NCBI RefSeq assembly: GCF_018129965.1
Contig: NZ_JAFCKW010000006.1
Span: 1 to 64,000 of the forward strand
Length of the DNA: 64,000 nucleotides
From: Bradyrhizobium diazoefficiens
Lineage (GTDB): Bacteria; Pseudomonadota; Alphaproteobacteria; Rhizobiales; Xanthobacteraceae
Direction of reading: 5' to 3'
Shown here: piece after piece, positions 36,333-46,562 of the stretch
Numbering within the stretch: position 1 is the first letter of the stretch
How the letters are laid out: each line of letters begins with the position of its first letter
Made by a program: the position numbers and the translations under genes
The notes under the pieces: model-generated
Seen by the model: the letters and a program-made list of their open reading frames with translations, nothing else
Databases searched by the model: none
Told to the model about the DNA's origin: nothing

Positions 36333-37952
36333 ATGACGTCACAGCAAAACCTGATCTCGGCGCTTCTCGAAGGTCGATCGTACTTTGGAATTCAGTTTGC
36401 TGCGCTCCAGGGGAACCCGGCCCGACACGCCTTCTTTTCTCCTCTTGCGGCCCGCTCGAACTTCAATGCTGAAGCACCCGTCCGCATCCTCGAAATCGGC
36501 AGTTGGGCTGGTGCCTCGACAGTAAGCTGGTGCAGGGCATTCATAGATCTTGGCTATCGGGTAAGCGTCGACTGCGTTGATCCGTGGCAGGCATACTTCG
36601 ATATCGGGGTGGATGCCGCTTTGCACTATCGGCGCATGAATGCCGCCTGTGTTGACGACGCCATATTCCGGCTGTTCCACCACAACCTTCGTGCAGAAGG
36701 GGTCGACGGCTTTGTCAAGGTCCTGAGGGGGACCAGTCGTCAGCAGTTGCCGAGTCTGCCGGTGGCAAGCTACGACCTGATCTATATCGACGGGTCGCAT
36801 CAGTTCGCGGATGTCCTTTTCGACCTGTCAGAAGCCAGGCGGTTGCTGAAGCCTGGCGGAATTCTGTGTGGTGACGACTTGGAACTCCAGTCGGAGGAAG
36901 TGCCCGCCGACGAACTCGATCAAATGGTTGCGGAAAACTGCGACTACGTTTCGAGCAGCAAACTGGGAAGTGGCTATCATCCTGGAGTGACGAAGGCAGT
37001 TGCTCTCGAGTTAGGTCGCGTATCGGTTTGGGACGGCTTCTGGGCGACGACTTGGGATGGTGCGGTCTTCCGTCCGGTCGAGCCGGATCTTCCTGTCGCT
37101 TCACTCCCGCTGCACATCCAGCGCGCGTTGGAGCTTGCAGAAAAACCCACCCACATCGAAACGCTCGATGATTTCAGAGTGCTCACGACACGCGATGGTT
37201 TCATTGCCCTGCGCAGCGACCAGTCGATCGAGATCGCGAATAGCGATCTTCAGGTCGATATTGAAGGTGTGTTCTATTTCGATGCGACCCTGGAGGGGTT
37301 GCGCGGGAAGGTGGCGTCACAGGCGACTTCGCCGCAAGAGGCCGGCTTTGTCCGTGTAGTACGTCCCGAGACCCTGCTGGTCGGATCGCATCGGGAGTTT
37401 AACCTGGTTCAGCATCGTGACTTGATCGTGTGTCTCGATCGGGCGCTCGGTCCAATCGATATCCCGGCTGATCCGGGCGGCCTGGTTCGTCAGTTCGGTT
37501 CGGACAAGATCGTTATTGCCACCGACGTTGCTCTGGCTCGGGATCTTATTGATCAAGCCTATCTCGTTCGTAAAGTTCGAGCGCAAAATGAAGGTTTGCG
37601 AAGCTCGTTAATTCGGGCCATGGCGGACTTTAAGGCCTTGTCCGATGAGTTCGCGCAGCGGACCAAAGATATCGAAAATTTTTCGGCCTTACTGAGCAAT
37701 TCCGCATTGAGCGCGCGCTCCGATGCGTTCAATGCTCTGGAGACGCACAGTGCAAAGTTGGCGGCCAACCACGAGGGCCAGCAGACTCATGTGCCGGAAT
37801 TGGAGCGAAGAAACAATGCGATCGACGTTGCCGCGCGCCGACTTCGCGATCATTTCAGCTCGGAACTCGACTTGCTTGACCGGCGGCTGCGAAGCTTGGA
37901 GGCACCATCGAATCTGATCGGGCGATTTTTCAAATCGCGCGTTCGCCGATGA
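36333..37952 (+). CDS. class I methyltransferase with shared module and coiled-coil tail
   Basis: A 539-residue protein. Residues about 45-200 form a class I SAM-dependent methyltransferase of the Methyltransf_24/CmcI kind: ILEIGSWAGASTVSW (SAM loop), DCVDPW, and LIYIDGSHQFADVLFDL. Around residues 340-405 lies a module FNLVQH...LGPID...LARDLIDQ that is related to modules in the next gene product. Residues 410-525 are predicted coiled coil (LRSSLIRAMADFKALSDEF, RLRDHFSSELDLLDRRLR). ATG 36333 is the first start that precedes the methyltransferase. Codon use is more AT-rich than in flanking genes. Likely role: methylation in surface glycan synthesis. Confidence 0.78.
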   Translation: MTSQQNLISALLEGRSYFGIQFAALQGNPARHAFFSPLAARSNFNAEAPVRILEIGSWAGASTVSWCRAFIDLGYRVSVDCVDPWQAYFDIGVDAALHYRRMNAACVDDAIFRLFHHNLRAEGVDGFVKVLRGTSRQQLPSLPVASYDLIYIDGSHQFADVLFDLSEARRLLKPGGILCGDDLELQSEEVPADELDQMVAENCDYVSSSKLGSGYHPGVTKAVALELGRVSVWDGFWATTWDGAVFRPVEPDLPVASLPLHIQRALELAEKPTHIETLDDFRVLTTRDGFIALRSDQSIEIANSDLQVDIEGVFYFDATLEGLRGKVASQATSPQEAGFVRVVRPETLLVGSHREFNLVQHRDLIVCLDRALGPIDIPADPGGLVRQFGSDKIVIATDVALARDLIDQAYLVRKVRAQNEGLRSSLIRAMADFKALSDEFAQRTKDIENFSALLSNSALSARSDAFNALETHSAKLAANHEGQQTHVPELERRNNAIDVAARRLRDHFSSELDLLDRRLRSLEAPSNLIGRFFKSRVRR

Positions 37953-37980
37953 TGCGTCGATACGGAGATAAGATACAGAA

Positions 37981-40900
37981 ATGCAGCGTCCCGAAATTTC
38001 GTTGATCGTACCCACTCGCAATAATGCGCTCGGTATGAAGTCATTTCTGGAAAGCGTTCGGCAGACGGCCGCCAACCCGGACTCGATCGAAGTTGTCATG
38101 GTGGTCGACGAGGATGACGATGCCTCGCAACGAATAGAGTTCTCCGGCCTGAGGCTGATCAAAGTTGTCGTCCCGGCGGGACTGACGATGGGCGCCCTCA
38201 ATATGGCCGGCTATGAAGCGAGTTCCGGCACCTATCTGATGCTGAACAATGACGATGTGATCGTCAAAACTTTGCGCTGGGATGAAAAAGTACGCGAATC
38301 CTTCGCTGCTTTTCCCGACGGCATTGTGCTCGTGCACACGAACGATACCATCTTTGAGGATAAGCTCTGTACGTTTCCATTTTTGACGCGAGCTTACTGT
38401 GAGCTTGCGAAAGGCATTTGCCCCACGGACTATGCTCGTTATCGTATCGATGATCACATTTACAACGTTTTCAATTGCCTCGGGCTGATCGGACACAAGC
38501 GAATTGTTTATCGCCCCGACATCGTTTTCGAGCATCATAATCATACATTGAACGAGGCCGGGCAGATCGTTTATGTGCCCAACCCCTCAATTCACGCGCA
38601 GGATACCAAGGCTTTCGACGCGATGTTTGAAGGCCGCAAGTCCTTTGCCGTGCGGCTGGCGGAGCACATCGATGATTTCAGGCGATCTGAAGTCTCGCGA
38701 ACGCGTAGCCATGTGCTCGCATTGTTTGAAGATTCAGTCTCGATGCGGCTGCCGGAGCTCGTCCGGGTCATGCCGGGCGGCAAGCCGGAGCGACCACGCG
38801 TTGCGATCGGCGTCGTCAGCGCCAATATGGACAATGACCACGCGCAGATATGTCTGTCGCTGCTCAAGAAGCATACGCGCAGTTTCGATCTGATTCTCCT
38901 CGATAACAATCGGGGGCCCGGGTTCAACCATGCGCGGGAAATGAACCGGATCATCGATGCCTGCCGGGCGGATTATCTCGTCTTGATGGATGACGACGTC
39001 TGGGTGACGCCGGGCTGGCTGGACAGCCTGTTGGCGTGCTTGTCGCCGGATGTGGGCGTGGTGACTCCAATGCATCGCGGCCCAGATGGACGCATAACTT
39101 ACTGCGGAGTTGTGATGCGTCCCGATCTATCGGGGCATCATAGCCACGACTACAAAGTGCCCGCGACTCCCCAGCCGATCCAGACCCTGTGCAGTGCGAT
39201 CATGCTGCTCGATATGACCAAGGTTGGACACATCCGGGTGGATGAATCGTTCAGCAAGTACTTTTTGGACATCGATTATGGCCTCCGTGTCTGGGAAGAG
39301 GGCTTTGGTGTTGTCATCGACTCGAACTGCGCCTGTACGCATCTGGCGGGAGCCACGTTGACGCAGGGGGGGCAAACATCAAATCACCTCTTTGAAACCC
39401 AGCGAAGGACGTGGTTGCGCAAATGGGCTGCGACGGGTCGAATGGCGGATCTGCAGAAGAGCCGCTGGGAGAAAGTGGCCTCGCTCAGGAAATACGAGGA
39501 GTTTCCGGCCACGCTTGATGCGCTGATCAGGCCTGCATCGAGGCGCAGCGTCGATGAATTTCTCGCTGATGCGATCCCGAAGTTGGCGGCATCCGACTCG
39601 GTGCCTGCACTCATGCAGTTCATCCAGGACAAGGTCGTGGAGGCTTGCGATGGGCAGTTCGTCAGTGTTCACGATCCTGATCTCGGGCACCTGATGCTGC
39701 TTTATGGGATCGGTGGTGCGCCGACGTTGATCAGCAAGGATTGCAAAGGGTTCGACATCTACCTGAGTGGATTGATGTTTTATGCCGTGCCAACACGGCA
39801 CTCTGTTCCGAGCAGAGAAGAGTTGGGCGCGAGCGCAATCGAGCCGACGCTGTCCTCGACATCCCTTGCTGGACTGAGGGAACGGCTCGAAAGAGGTCTC
39901 CTTCTAGGAAGGTCCGCTTCAGTCGGCATCGATGCGGGCCAGCGCCCAGACGTGCTCGAGCCGAAGCTGGTTCGCGAGGGGGTGAATGGCTACAACATCG
40001 TGCGATGCGGCAAGCTTTACGCGATCCCGCAGAGCCTGGGCCCGATCGATTGGCAACGACTGAGGTCCGGCTCCTACCGGGAAGCCATGGTGGGTGAATC
40101 TGTTGAAGAACTCGTGAAGCGCATAGGTAAGGGCGCGATACTGCCGCGCATCAAGCGACGAGCCAAGAAATGGATCCCTTCTGCAGTCTTGCCTTTGATC
40201 GCGTCCGTCCGTCGGGGACGCCCTCCCCAGCAAGAGCCGGGCCCAAAGAAGAACGATAGCATCGGCTCGCTTCGTCTACACCGACGCAATTTGGACGAGC
40301 CGCTCAACAGAGCTGCTGGGTCAGCGCGTGATCCGATCGTTGTAGCAACGCTGAGCGGCTACGATGTCATCCGCTACGACCATCGGTATTTCGTGTTTCA
40401 CGGGGCAACCGCAACTTTGCCCCCCGACGAGATCGTGCAGCGGTGCCGTGCACCCGCGGCCAACAACTTGTTTATTGCGAACACGCTCGACGAGGCGCGT
40501 CAGTTGATCGTGCGTCTCGAGGGAGATGCGGCTCGCGTTGAACCTCCTCTGGTCTTCGCCACAATGCCCATTGCCAGCATTAAGTCTCTACTGTCAGATT
40601 CGGGTGTGAACATTGACGATTGTGAATTCCTGGTCCCTTCGACTGACGCGCCCCCCGGAATCCCGACGTCAAAGCTCCATATCTGTCAGAGCGATTCGCT
40701 CCTCGATTGGTCGCGAACAGGAGCGCTGCCGCCTTCTTCACTGGGGCAGCCCAAGCGGGAATGCGCAATTCTGCCATGGTCTCTCGATGAATGCTGGACC
40801 GGCAATTCCCTCGAGGTTGCAGCGGCGGGTATTGCAAACCGGGTTCGCGTCCTGATCAGCGGCGGAGGAGACCGAGAGTACTCCGGCGAGATGCTGCATC

Positions 40901-41628
40901 GGCTGATTTACAACAAGGCCTACCTGAGCAGCATGTTTCACTCTGTTCCTCTTCCGAAGGGGCAGAAGGTCCTGGAGGTGGGGTGTAGCGACGGGATGGT
41001 GTGCGATCTGGTTGCTGCTTGCGGTGCTGGGAGCGTGACCGGCATCGACGTCATGGAAACGACCGGAGCGGTGTTTCCCGGGCACTCCTATCATCGCATG
41101 AGCGCGGAGGCGATGACGTTCCCTGATGAGTGTTTCGATCTCGTCTATTCAATCGCGACACTCGAGCACGTCTCCGATCCAGCGAAGGTCCTCAGTGAGA
41201 TTTTGCGCGTGACGAAGCGGGGCGGTTTCGCCTACGTGCAAGCGGGGCCGCTCTATCATTCACCCTTCGGACATCACATGTTTGCGTACTTCGGTGATCA
41301 CCCCTGGGTCCACTTGACGCACTCCACTGAGGAAATCCTGGCTCTCGCAAAGCGGGAGGGCCTTGATGACAGGATCGAAAACGATCTTGGGATCAGCGCA
41401 GAAGCGTATGTTCGGGGGATGCTCACCCGCGATCACGTCAATGGCTTGTTTCTCAGCGAATACGGACTCGACGAGTTCCGAGCGCGCCCCGACATCGAAG
41501 TGCTCAAATTCAACATCTCCTATGAGGGCGAACAACTACTGTCCGCGGGGCTGAAACAGCGGCTCGCTTCACTAACGCCTGCTCAACTGACGGAACATGG
41601 CTTTGAGATTGCATTTCGACGACGCTAG
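37981..41628 (+). CDS. large multidomain glycosyltransferase (two GT2-like domains) fused to a methyltransferase
   Basis: A 1215-residue soluble protein. Residues 1-260: GT2-like domain (ISLIVPTRNNALGMKSFL, acidic VVDEDDDA, LMLNNDDV). Residues 275-500: second GT2 domain (VAIGVVSANMDNDH, LVLMDDDVWVTPGWLD). Residues 580-860: three copies of a short module (F591DIYLSGLMFYAVP, Y671NIVRCGKLYAIPQSLG, Y794DVIRYDHRYFVFHG). Residues 960-1215: class I methyltransferase with VLEVGCSDGM near residue 997 and DLVYSIATLEHV. It starts 28 bases after the previous gene. It probably builds and methylates a glycan; donor and acceptor unknown. Composition suggests horizontal acquisition. Confidence 0.8.
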   Translation: MQRPEISLIVPTRNNALGMKSFLESVRQTAANPDSIEVVMVVDEDDDASQRIEFSGLRLIKVVVPAGLTMGALNMAGYEASSGTYLMLNNDDVIVKTLRWDEKVRESFAAFPDGIVLVHTNDTIFEDKLCTFPFLTRAYCELAKGICPTDYARYRIDDHIYNVFNCLGLIGHKRIVYRPDIVFEHHNHTLNEAGQIVYVPNPSIHAQDTKAFDAMFEGRKSFAVRLAEHIDDFRRSEVSRTRSHVLALFEDSVSMRLPELVRVMPGGKPERPRVAIGVVSANMDNDHAQICLSLLKKHTRSFDLILLDNNRGPGFNHAREMNRIIDACRADYLVLMDDDVWVTPGWLDSLLACLSPDVGVVTPMHRGPDGRITYCGVVMRPDLSGHHSHDYKVPATPQPIQTLCSAIMLLDMTKVGHIRVDESFSKYFLDIDYGLRVWEEGFGVVIDSNCACTHLAGATLTQGGQTSNHLFETQRRTWLRKWAATGRMADLQKSRWEKVASLRKYEEFPATLDALIRPASRRSVDEFLADAIPKLAASDSVPALMQFIQDKVVEACDGQFVSVHDPDLGHLMLLYGIGGAPTLISKDCKGFDIYLSGLMFYAVPTRHSVPSREELGASAIEPTLSSTSLAGLRERLERGLLLGRSASVGIDAGQRPDVLEPKLVREGVNGYNIVRCGKLYAIPQSLGPIDWQRLRSGSYREAMVGESVEELVKRIGKGAILPRIKRRAKKWIPSAVLPLIASVRRGRPPQQEPGPKKNDSIGSLRLHRRNLDEPLNRAAGSARDPIVVATLSGYDVIRYDHRYFVFHGATATLPPDEIVQRCRAPAANNLFIANTLDEARQLIVRLEGDAARVEPPLVFATMPIASIKSLLSDSGVNIDDCEFLVPSTDAPPGIPTSKLHICQSDSLLDWSRTGALPPSSLGQPKRECAILPWSLDECWTGNSLEVAAAGIANRVRVLISGGGDREYSGEMLHRLIYNKAYLSSMFHSVPLPKGQKVLEVGCSDGMVCDLVAACGAGSVTGIDVMETTGAVFPGHSYHRMSAEAMTFPDECFDLVYSIATLEHVSDPAKVLSEILRVTKRGGFAYVQAGPLYHSPFGHHMFAYFGDHPWVHLTHSTEEILALAKREGLDDRIENDLGISAEAYVRGMLTRDHVNGLFLSEYGLDEFRARPDIEVLKFNISYEGEQLLSAGLKQRLASLTPAQLTEHGFEIAFRRR

Positions 41629-41727
41629 TTGGTGGCAGCACGAAAGCGGAAGCATTCCACCTTCAATCCTTCAAAACAATTCGATGACTAAGTTCGATCG
41701 CACATTCTCCTGGTCGGGAAGGGCACC

Positions 41728-42681
41728 ATGAAGCAAGCGCCAAAGTACCGTGTTCTTGTAACTGGCGGTGCCGGGTTCCTGGGGTCGCATTTATGCGAAC
41801 GGTTGCTTGCCGATGGTCACGATGTTCTATGCGTCGACAACTATTTTACGGGGAGACGCCAGAACATCGCCCATCTCTTGCAGAATCCGAGGTTCGAAGT
41901 CCTGAGGCACGACATCACGTTTCCGCTCTTCATTGAGGTCGATCAAATCTACAATTTGGCTTGCCCGGCTTCTCCGATCCATTATCAATCCGATCCTGTG
42001 CAGACGACGAAGGTATCTGTCCACGGCGCGATCAACATGCTCGGGCTGGCAAAGCGGCTGCGGGCGCGGATATTGCAGGCTTCGACGAGCGAGGTATATG
42101 GCGACCCGGCTGTTGCGGAGCAGCACGAGGGTTATTGGGGGAATGTGAATCCGATTGGTCCTCGCGCCTGCTACGATGAAGGAAAGCGTTGTGCAGAAAC
42201 GCTGTTTTTCGATTACCATCGCCAACACAAATTATCGATCAAGGTCATGCGGATTTTCAACACATACGGACCGCGCATGCTGCCTAACGATGGACGCGTC
42301 GTATCGAACTTCATCGTGCAAGCCTTGCAGGGTGAGCCGATCACGATCTATGGCGACGGCTCACAGACGCGATCCTTCTGCTATGTCGACGATCTGATCG
42401 AGGGGATGGTCAGACTCATGGAGACGCCGGCTGACGTCACCGGTCCATTGAACATCGGCAACCCGGGCGAGTTTACGATCAGGGAGCTTGCGGAAAAAAT
42501 ATTGCAAATGACGGGATCGAAATCGGAGCTGCAGTTCGCAGCTCTGCCGGAGGACGATCCCAAGCGCCGTCGTCCCAATATTGACTTGGCCCGCAAAGTG
42601 CTGGGTTGGGAGCCGAAGGCATCCCTGGAAGTCGGACTCGAGCGAACTATCTCCTATTTCAGATCAACCTTGTGTGCCTAG
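41728..42681 (+). CDS. UDP-glucuronate decarboxylase (UDP-xylose synthase)
   Basis: A 317-residue extended SDR enzyme. NAD motif [10 protein letters not shown] (residues 13-22), STSEVYGDP at 119-127, catalytic Tyr149 and Lys153 in [11 protein letters not shown], and [15 protein letters not shown]. The YDEGKR version and the RHDITFPL segment are typical of UXS enzymes that convert UDP-glucuronate to UDP-xylose, rather than of UDP-glucose 4-epimerases. It follows the giant glycosyltransferase in the same direction (99 bases), so it likely supplies a nucleotide sugar for the same pathway. Confidence 0.88.
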   Translation: MKQAPKYRVLVTGGAGFLGSHLCERLLADGHDVLCVDNYFTGRRQNIAHLLQNPRFEVLRHDITFPLFIEVDQIYNLACPASPIHYQSDPVQTTKVSVHGAINMLGLAKRLRARILQASTSEVYGDPAVAEQHEGYWGNVNPIGPRACYDEGKRCAETLFFDYHRQHKLSIKVMRIFNTYGPRMLPNDGRVVSNFIVQALQGEPITIYGDGSQTRSFCYVDDLIEGMVRLMETPADVTGPLNIGNPGEFTIRELAEKILQMTGSKSELQFAALPEDDPKRRRPNIDLARKVLGWEPKASLEVGLERTISYFRSTLCA

Positions 42682-42735
42682 CGGCCCGCCAGTCAGCCGC
42701 CTCGCGCCCGACCCGGGAGCGGTTGCTGCAGCGTA

Positions 42736-43626
42736 TCAAGCTGCAATAACGTCGTCGTCCGTCTTGAGGCAGGACGTAAAACCGCTGAGCGCGTTGTATT
42801 GATGTCCGGCGCGGCGCTGGATGAAGAGCGTCTCGACGCGCGCGTGCGCCGGGCTCAGCGTGTGGATCGAGACGCTGTCGGTCGTCGCACTGCGCTCGAC
42901 GACGGCGCGCGGCAGGAGGGTCACGCCCATGTCGGCGGCGACGCAGCCGATCATGCCGTCGAGCGTGCCGAGTTCGAAGCGTGATGCCGACGGCCAGCCG
43001 AACTCGACGAAGATCTGTTCGATCCGCTGGCGATAGGTACAGCCGGTGCGGAACACCAGCGCCGTGGGGCCGGAGTCCGGCGTGCCGGCACGCAGTTCGG
43101 CAAGCGAACTCCAGCGCCGCGCGCTGACCAGCACCAGCTCTTCGCGGAAGGCGCTGGTTGCGACGATGTCGGCATGCGCGATGGGGCCTGCGACGAAGGC
43201 GCCGTCGAGCGTGCCATCGAGCACGCCGGCGACGAGGTCGGCGGTGGTTGCGGTGCGCAAGGAGAGCCGCACGGCCGGGAAGCGGCGGTGGAAATCGGCC
43301 AGCAGCGGCGGCAGCCGCACGGCTGCGGTGGTCTCCATCGAGCCGATCGCCAGCGGCCCCTTCGGCTCGCCATCGTCGCGCGCGGCGAGCACGGCCTCGC
43401 GTGACAGCGCCGCCATCCGCTGCGCGTAAGGCAGCAGCCGCTTGCCGGCGCCGGTCAGCGTCATGCCGCGGCTATGGCGATCGAACAGCGGCGTGCCGAT
43501 CTCGGCCTCCAGCGCCTTCACGCGCTGGGTGACGTTGGATTGCACCGTGTTCAGCTCTTCCGCGGCGCGGGTGATGCCGCCGGTGCGGGCGACCGCAGCA
43601 AAGGTCTGGATGTCGCTCAGTTCCAT
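42736..43626 (-). CDS. LysR family transcriptional regulator
   Basis: A 296-residue LTTR. N-terminal HTH: LSDIQTFAAVARTGGITRAA then LNTVQSNVTQRVKALE; effector domain begins near residue 90 (GPLAIGSMETTAAVRLP). Length is typical. It is divergent from the first nitronate-monooxygenase gene, which it probably controls. The 3' end is near the UDP-xylose synthase gene, convergent, marking the right edge of the glycan island. Confidence 0.93.
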   Translation of the reverse strand: MELSDIQTFAAVARTGGITRAAEELNTVQSNVTQRVKALEAEIGTPLFDRHSRGMTLTGAGKRLLPYAQRMAALSREAVLAARDDGEPKGPLAIGSMETTAAVRLPPLLADFHRRFPAVRLSLRTATTADLVAGVLDGTLDGAFVAGPIAHADIVATSAFREELVLVSARRWSSLAELRAGTPDSGPTALVFRTGCTYRQRIEQIFVEFGWPSASRFELGTLDGMIGCVAADMGVTLLPRAVVERSATTDSVSIHTLSPAHARVETLFIQRRAGHQYNALSGFTSCLKTDDDVIAA

Positions 43627-43664
43627 GGCGTCGTTTCGTTTTTGTGATGATAGCGTTCGTAAGA

Positions 43665-43681
43665 ATTCATTTTTCGAGAAT
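43665..43681. promoter_or_regulatory. candidate LysR box (T-N11-A)
   Basis: ATTC-N9-GAAT dyad containing T-N11-A, located in the 95-base interval between the divergent LysR and flavin oxidoreductase starts. The match is short and is offered only because its position and symmetry fit LTTR sites. Confidence 0.35.
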
Positions 43682-43721
43682 GCTAGTCGCGCCTAGTCTC
43701 GCTGTCCAGACGGGAGGAGCG

Positions 43722-44729
43722 ATGCCGATCACGACGCCGATGACACAGCTGCTGGGGATCACGCATCCGATCCTGCTGGCGCCGATGGATGTCATTGCCG
43801 GCAGCCGTCTGGCGGCGGCCGTGAGCCGTGCCGGTGGCTTTGGCATTCTGGGCGGCGGCTATGGCGAGAGGCAATGGCTGGAGCGGGAGACCGCGAAGCT
43901 CGCCGGCTTGTCCGCGCCGTTCGGCATCGGCTTCATCACCTGGAGCCTCGCCAGGCGGCCCGAGCTGCTCGACATCGCGCTCGCGGCCAAACCATCGGCG
44001 ATCATGCTGTCGTTCGGCGATCCCGCGCCGTTCGCAGCGCGGATCAGGTCTGCCGGTGCGCGCCTGATCTGCCAGGTGCAGGACGAGACGATGGCAAAGC
44101 AGGCGCTCGATGCAGGCGCCGACATCCTGATCGCGCAGGGGACGGAGGCGGGCGGTCATGGGGCGTCCCGTACAAGCATCGATCTCGTGCCGGCGATCGT
44201 CGATCTTGCCGCAGGCCGCGTGCCGGTGGTCGCGGCGGGCGGCATCGCCCACGGGCGCGGGCTCGCCGCCATGATGATGCTGGGCGCGAGCGGCGTGCTG
44301 CTCGGCACGCGCTTCTATGCGAGCGAGGAGGCCGACGGCGCCGAGGAGGCCAAGCGGCGCATCTGCGCGGCAAACAGCGGCGCGACCGTGCGGGGCATCA
44401 TCTTCGATCTGTCCCGCAACAATGTCTGGCCGGCGCCGTTCACCGGACGGTGCCTGGTCAACGATCACGCGAGGCGCTGGATCGGGCGCGAGGTCGAACT
44501 GATGCAGAATGTCGCCGCTGTCGCGGCCGACTATGCCGCGGCAAAAGCGGCCGGCAATTTCGACGTCGCCGCCGTGATCGCGGGCGAGGCGGTCGGCCTC
44601 ATCCATGATATTCCACCGGCGGCCGAGATCGTCGAGCGGATCGCGACCGAAGCTGAGCAATTGCTGGCTGGGCGGCGGAATTCCGGTTTTTCAATCCCTT
44701 CTCCCCTTGTGGGAGAAGGTGGCGCGTAG
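43722..44729 (+). CDS. nitronate monooxygenase-type NAD(P)H/FMN oxidoreductase
   Basis: A 335-residue 2-nitropropane-dioxygenase-like TIM-barrel flavoprotein. Features are THPILLAPMDVIAG at the start, AQGTEAGGHG (catalytic-His region) and VVAAGGIAHGRG (FMN phosphate loop). ATG 43722 is preceded by GGGAGGAG. The C-terminal residues SIPSPLVGEGGA and the TAG stop are encoded by the left arm of dispersed repeat R5, so the native C-terminus has been replaced or extended. It is divergent from the LysR gene. Confidence 0.9.
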   Translation: MPITTPMTQLLGITHPILLAPMDVIAGSRLAAAVSRAGGFGILGGGYGERQWLERETAKLAGLSAPFGIGFITWSLARRPELLDIALAAKPSAIMLSFGDPAPFAARIRSAGARLICQVQDETMAKQALDAGADILIAQGTEAGGHGASRTSIDLVPAIVDLAAGRVPVVAAGGIAHGRGLAAMMMLGASGVLLGTRFYASEEADGAEEAKRRICAANSGATVRGIIFDLSRNNVWPAPFTGRCLVNDHARRWIGREVELMQNVAAVAADYAAAKAAGNFDVAAVIAGEAVGLIHDIPPAAEIVERIATEAEQLLAGRRNSGFSIPSPLVGEGGA

Positions 44730-44857
44730 CGCCGGATGAGGGGGTCTATCCGCGAAGAATAAAGTCAAATCTGTGAGGTCTATGTCCGCGGATACAAACC
44801 CCTCACCCGTCTCGCCGCTATGCGGCGATCCACCCTCTCCCACAAGGGGAGAGGGGA
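44696..44857. repeat. dispersed palindromic repeat, family R5, overlapping a gene end
   Basis: Left arm TCTCCCCTTGTGGGAGAAGG then GGCGCGTAGCGCCGGATGAG and GGG; right arm CCCCTCACCC, CGCCGCTATGCGGCG, then CTCTCCCACAAGGGGAGAGG. The arms are reverse complements apart from small differences. The left arm encodes the last 12 or so residues and stop of the upstream oxidoreductase; the right arm ends near the ribosome site of the downstream paralogue. Confidence 0.75.
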
Positions 44858-44878
44858 AGAGCGAGAGAGAGACACACC

Positions 44879-46320
<1,442 letters not shown>

Positions 46321-46346
46321 ATCTCTCAAGTTCGGGACGCTGTCCG

Positions 46347-46562
46347 ATGTGCATGCTTTGCGACGACGAGAAGGCCTATCAGGCCTACATGAACTATCTC
46401 GACAAGATGGAGCGGCAGGGCAGGGCTGCCGACCCCAATGTCGCCGTCAATGCCGTGCTCGACGAGATGGAGGCCGCTGCGAACGCCGCCGCCAGGACAA
46501 AAGACGACCCGGCCAACGACAAGACCCTGTCCCCGTTCTTCTGCAGCCCGATCAATAAATGA
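46347..46562 (+). CDS. 71-residue unknown protein inside the gat operon
   Basis: A small acidic protein starting [20 protein letters not shown], with CxxC near the N-terminus and another Cys in FFCSPINK at the C-terminus. It starts 26 bases after gatC and its TGA overlaps the gatA ATG (46559-46562, ATGA). The frame, position and overlap argue for a real translated gene. I do not recognise a family. It might bind a metal through its cysteines or only couple translation. Confidence 0.75.
   Translation: MCMLCDDEKAYQAYMNYLDKMERQGRAADPNVAVNAVLDEMEAAANAAARTKDDPANDKTLSPFFCSPINK

Noticed and set aside
38734..39801. Minus-strand frames inside the large glycosyltransferase gene
   Set aside because: They are antisense fragments with stop-free runs produced by the coding strand; no start signals or motifs.
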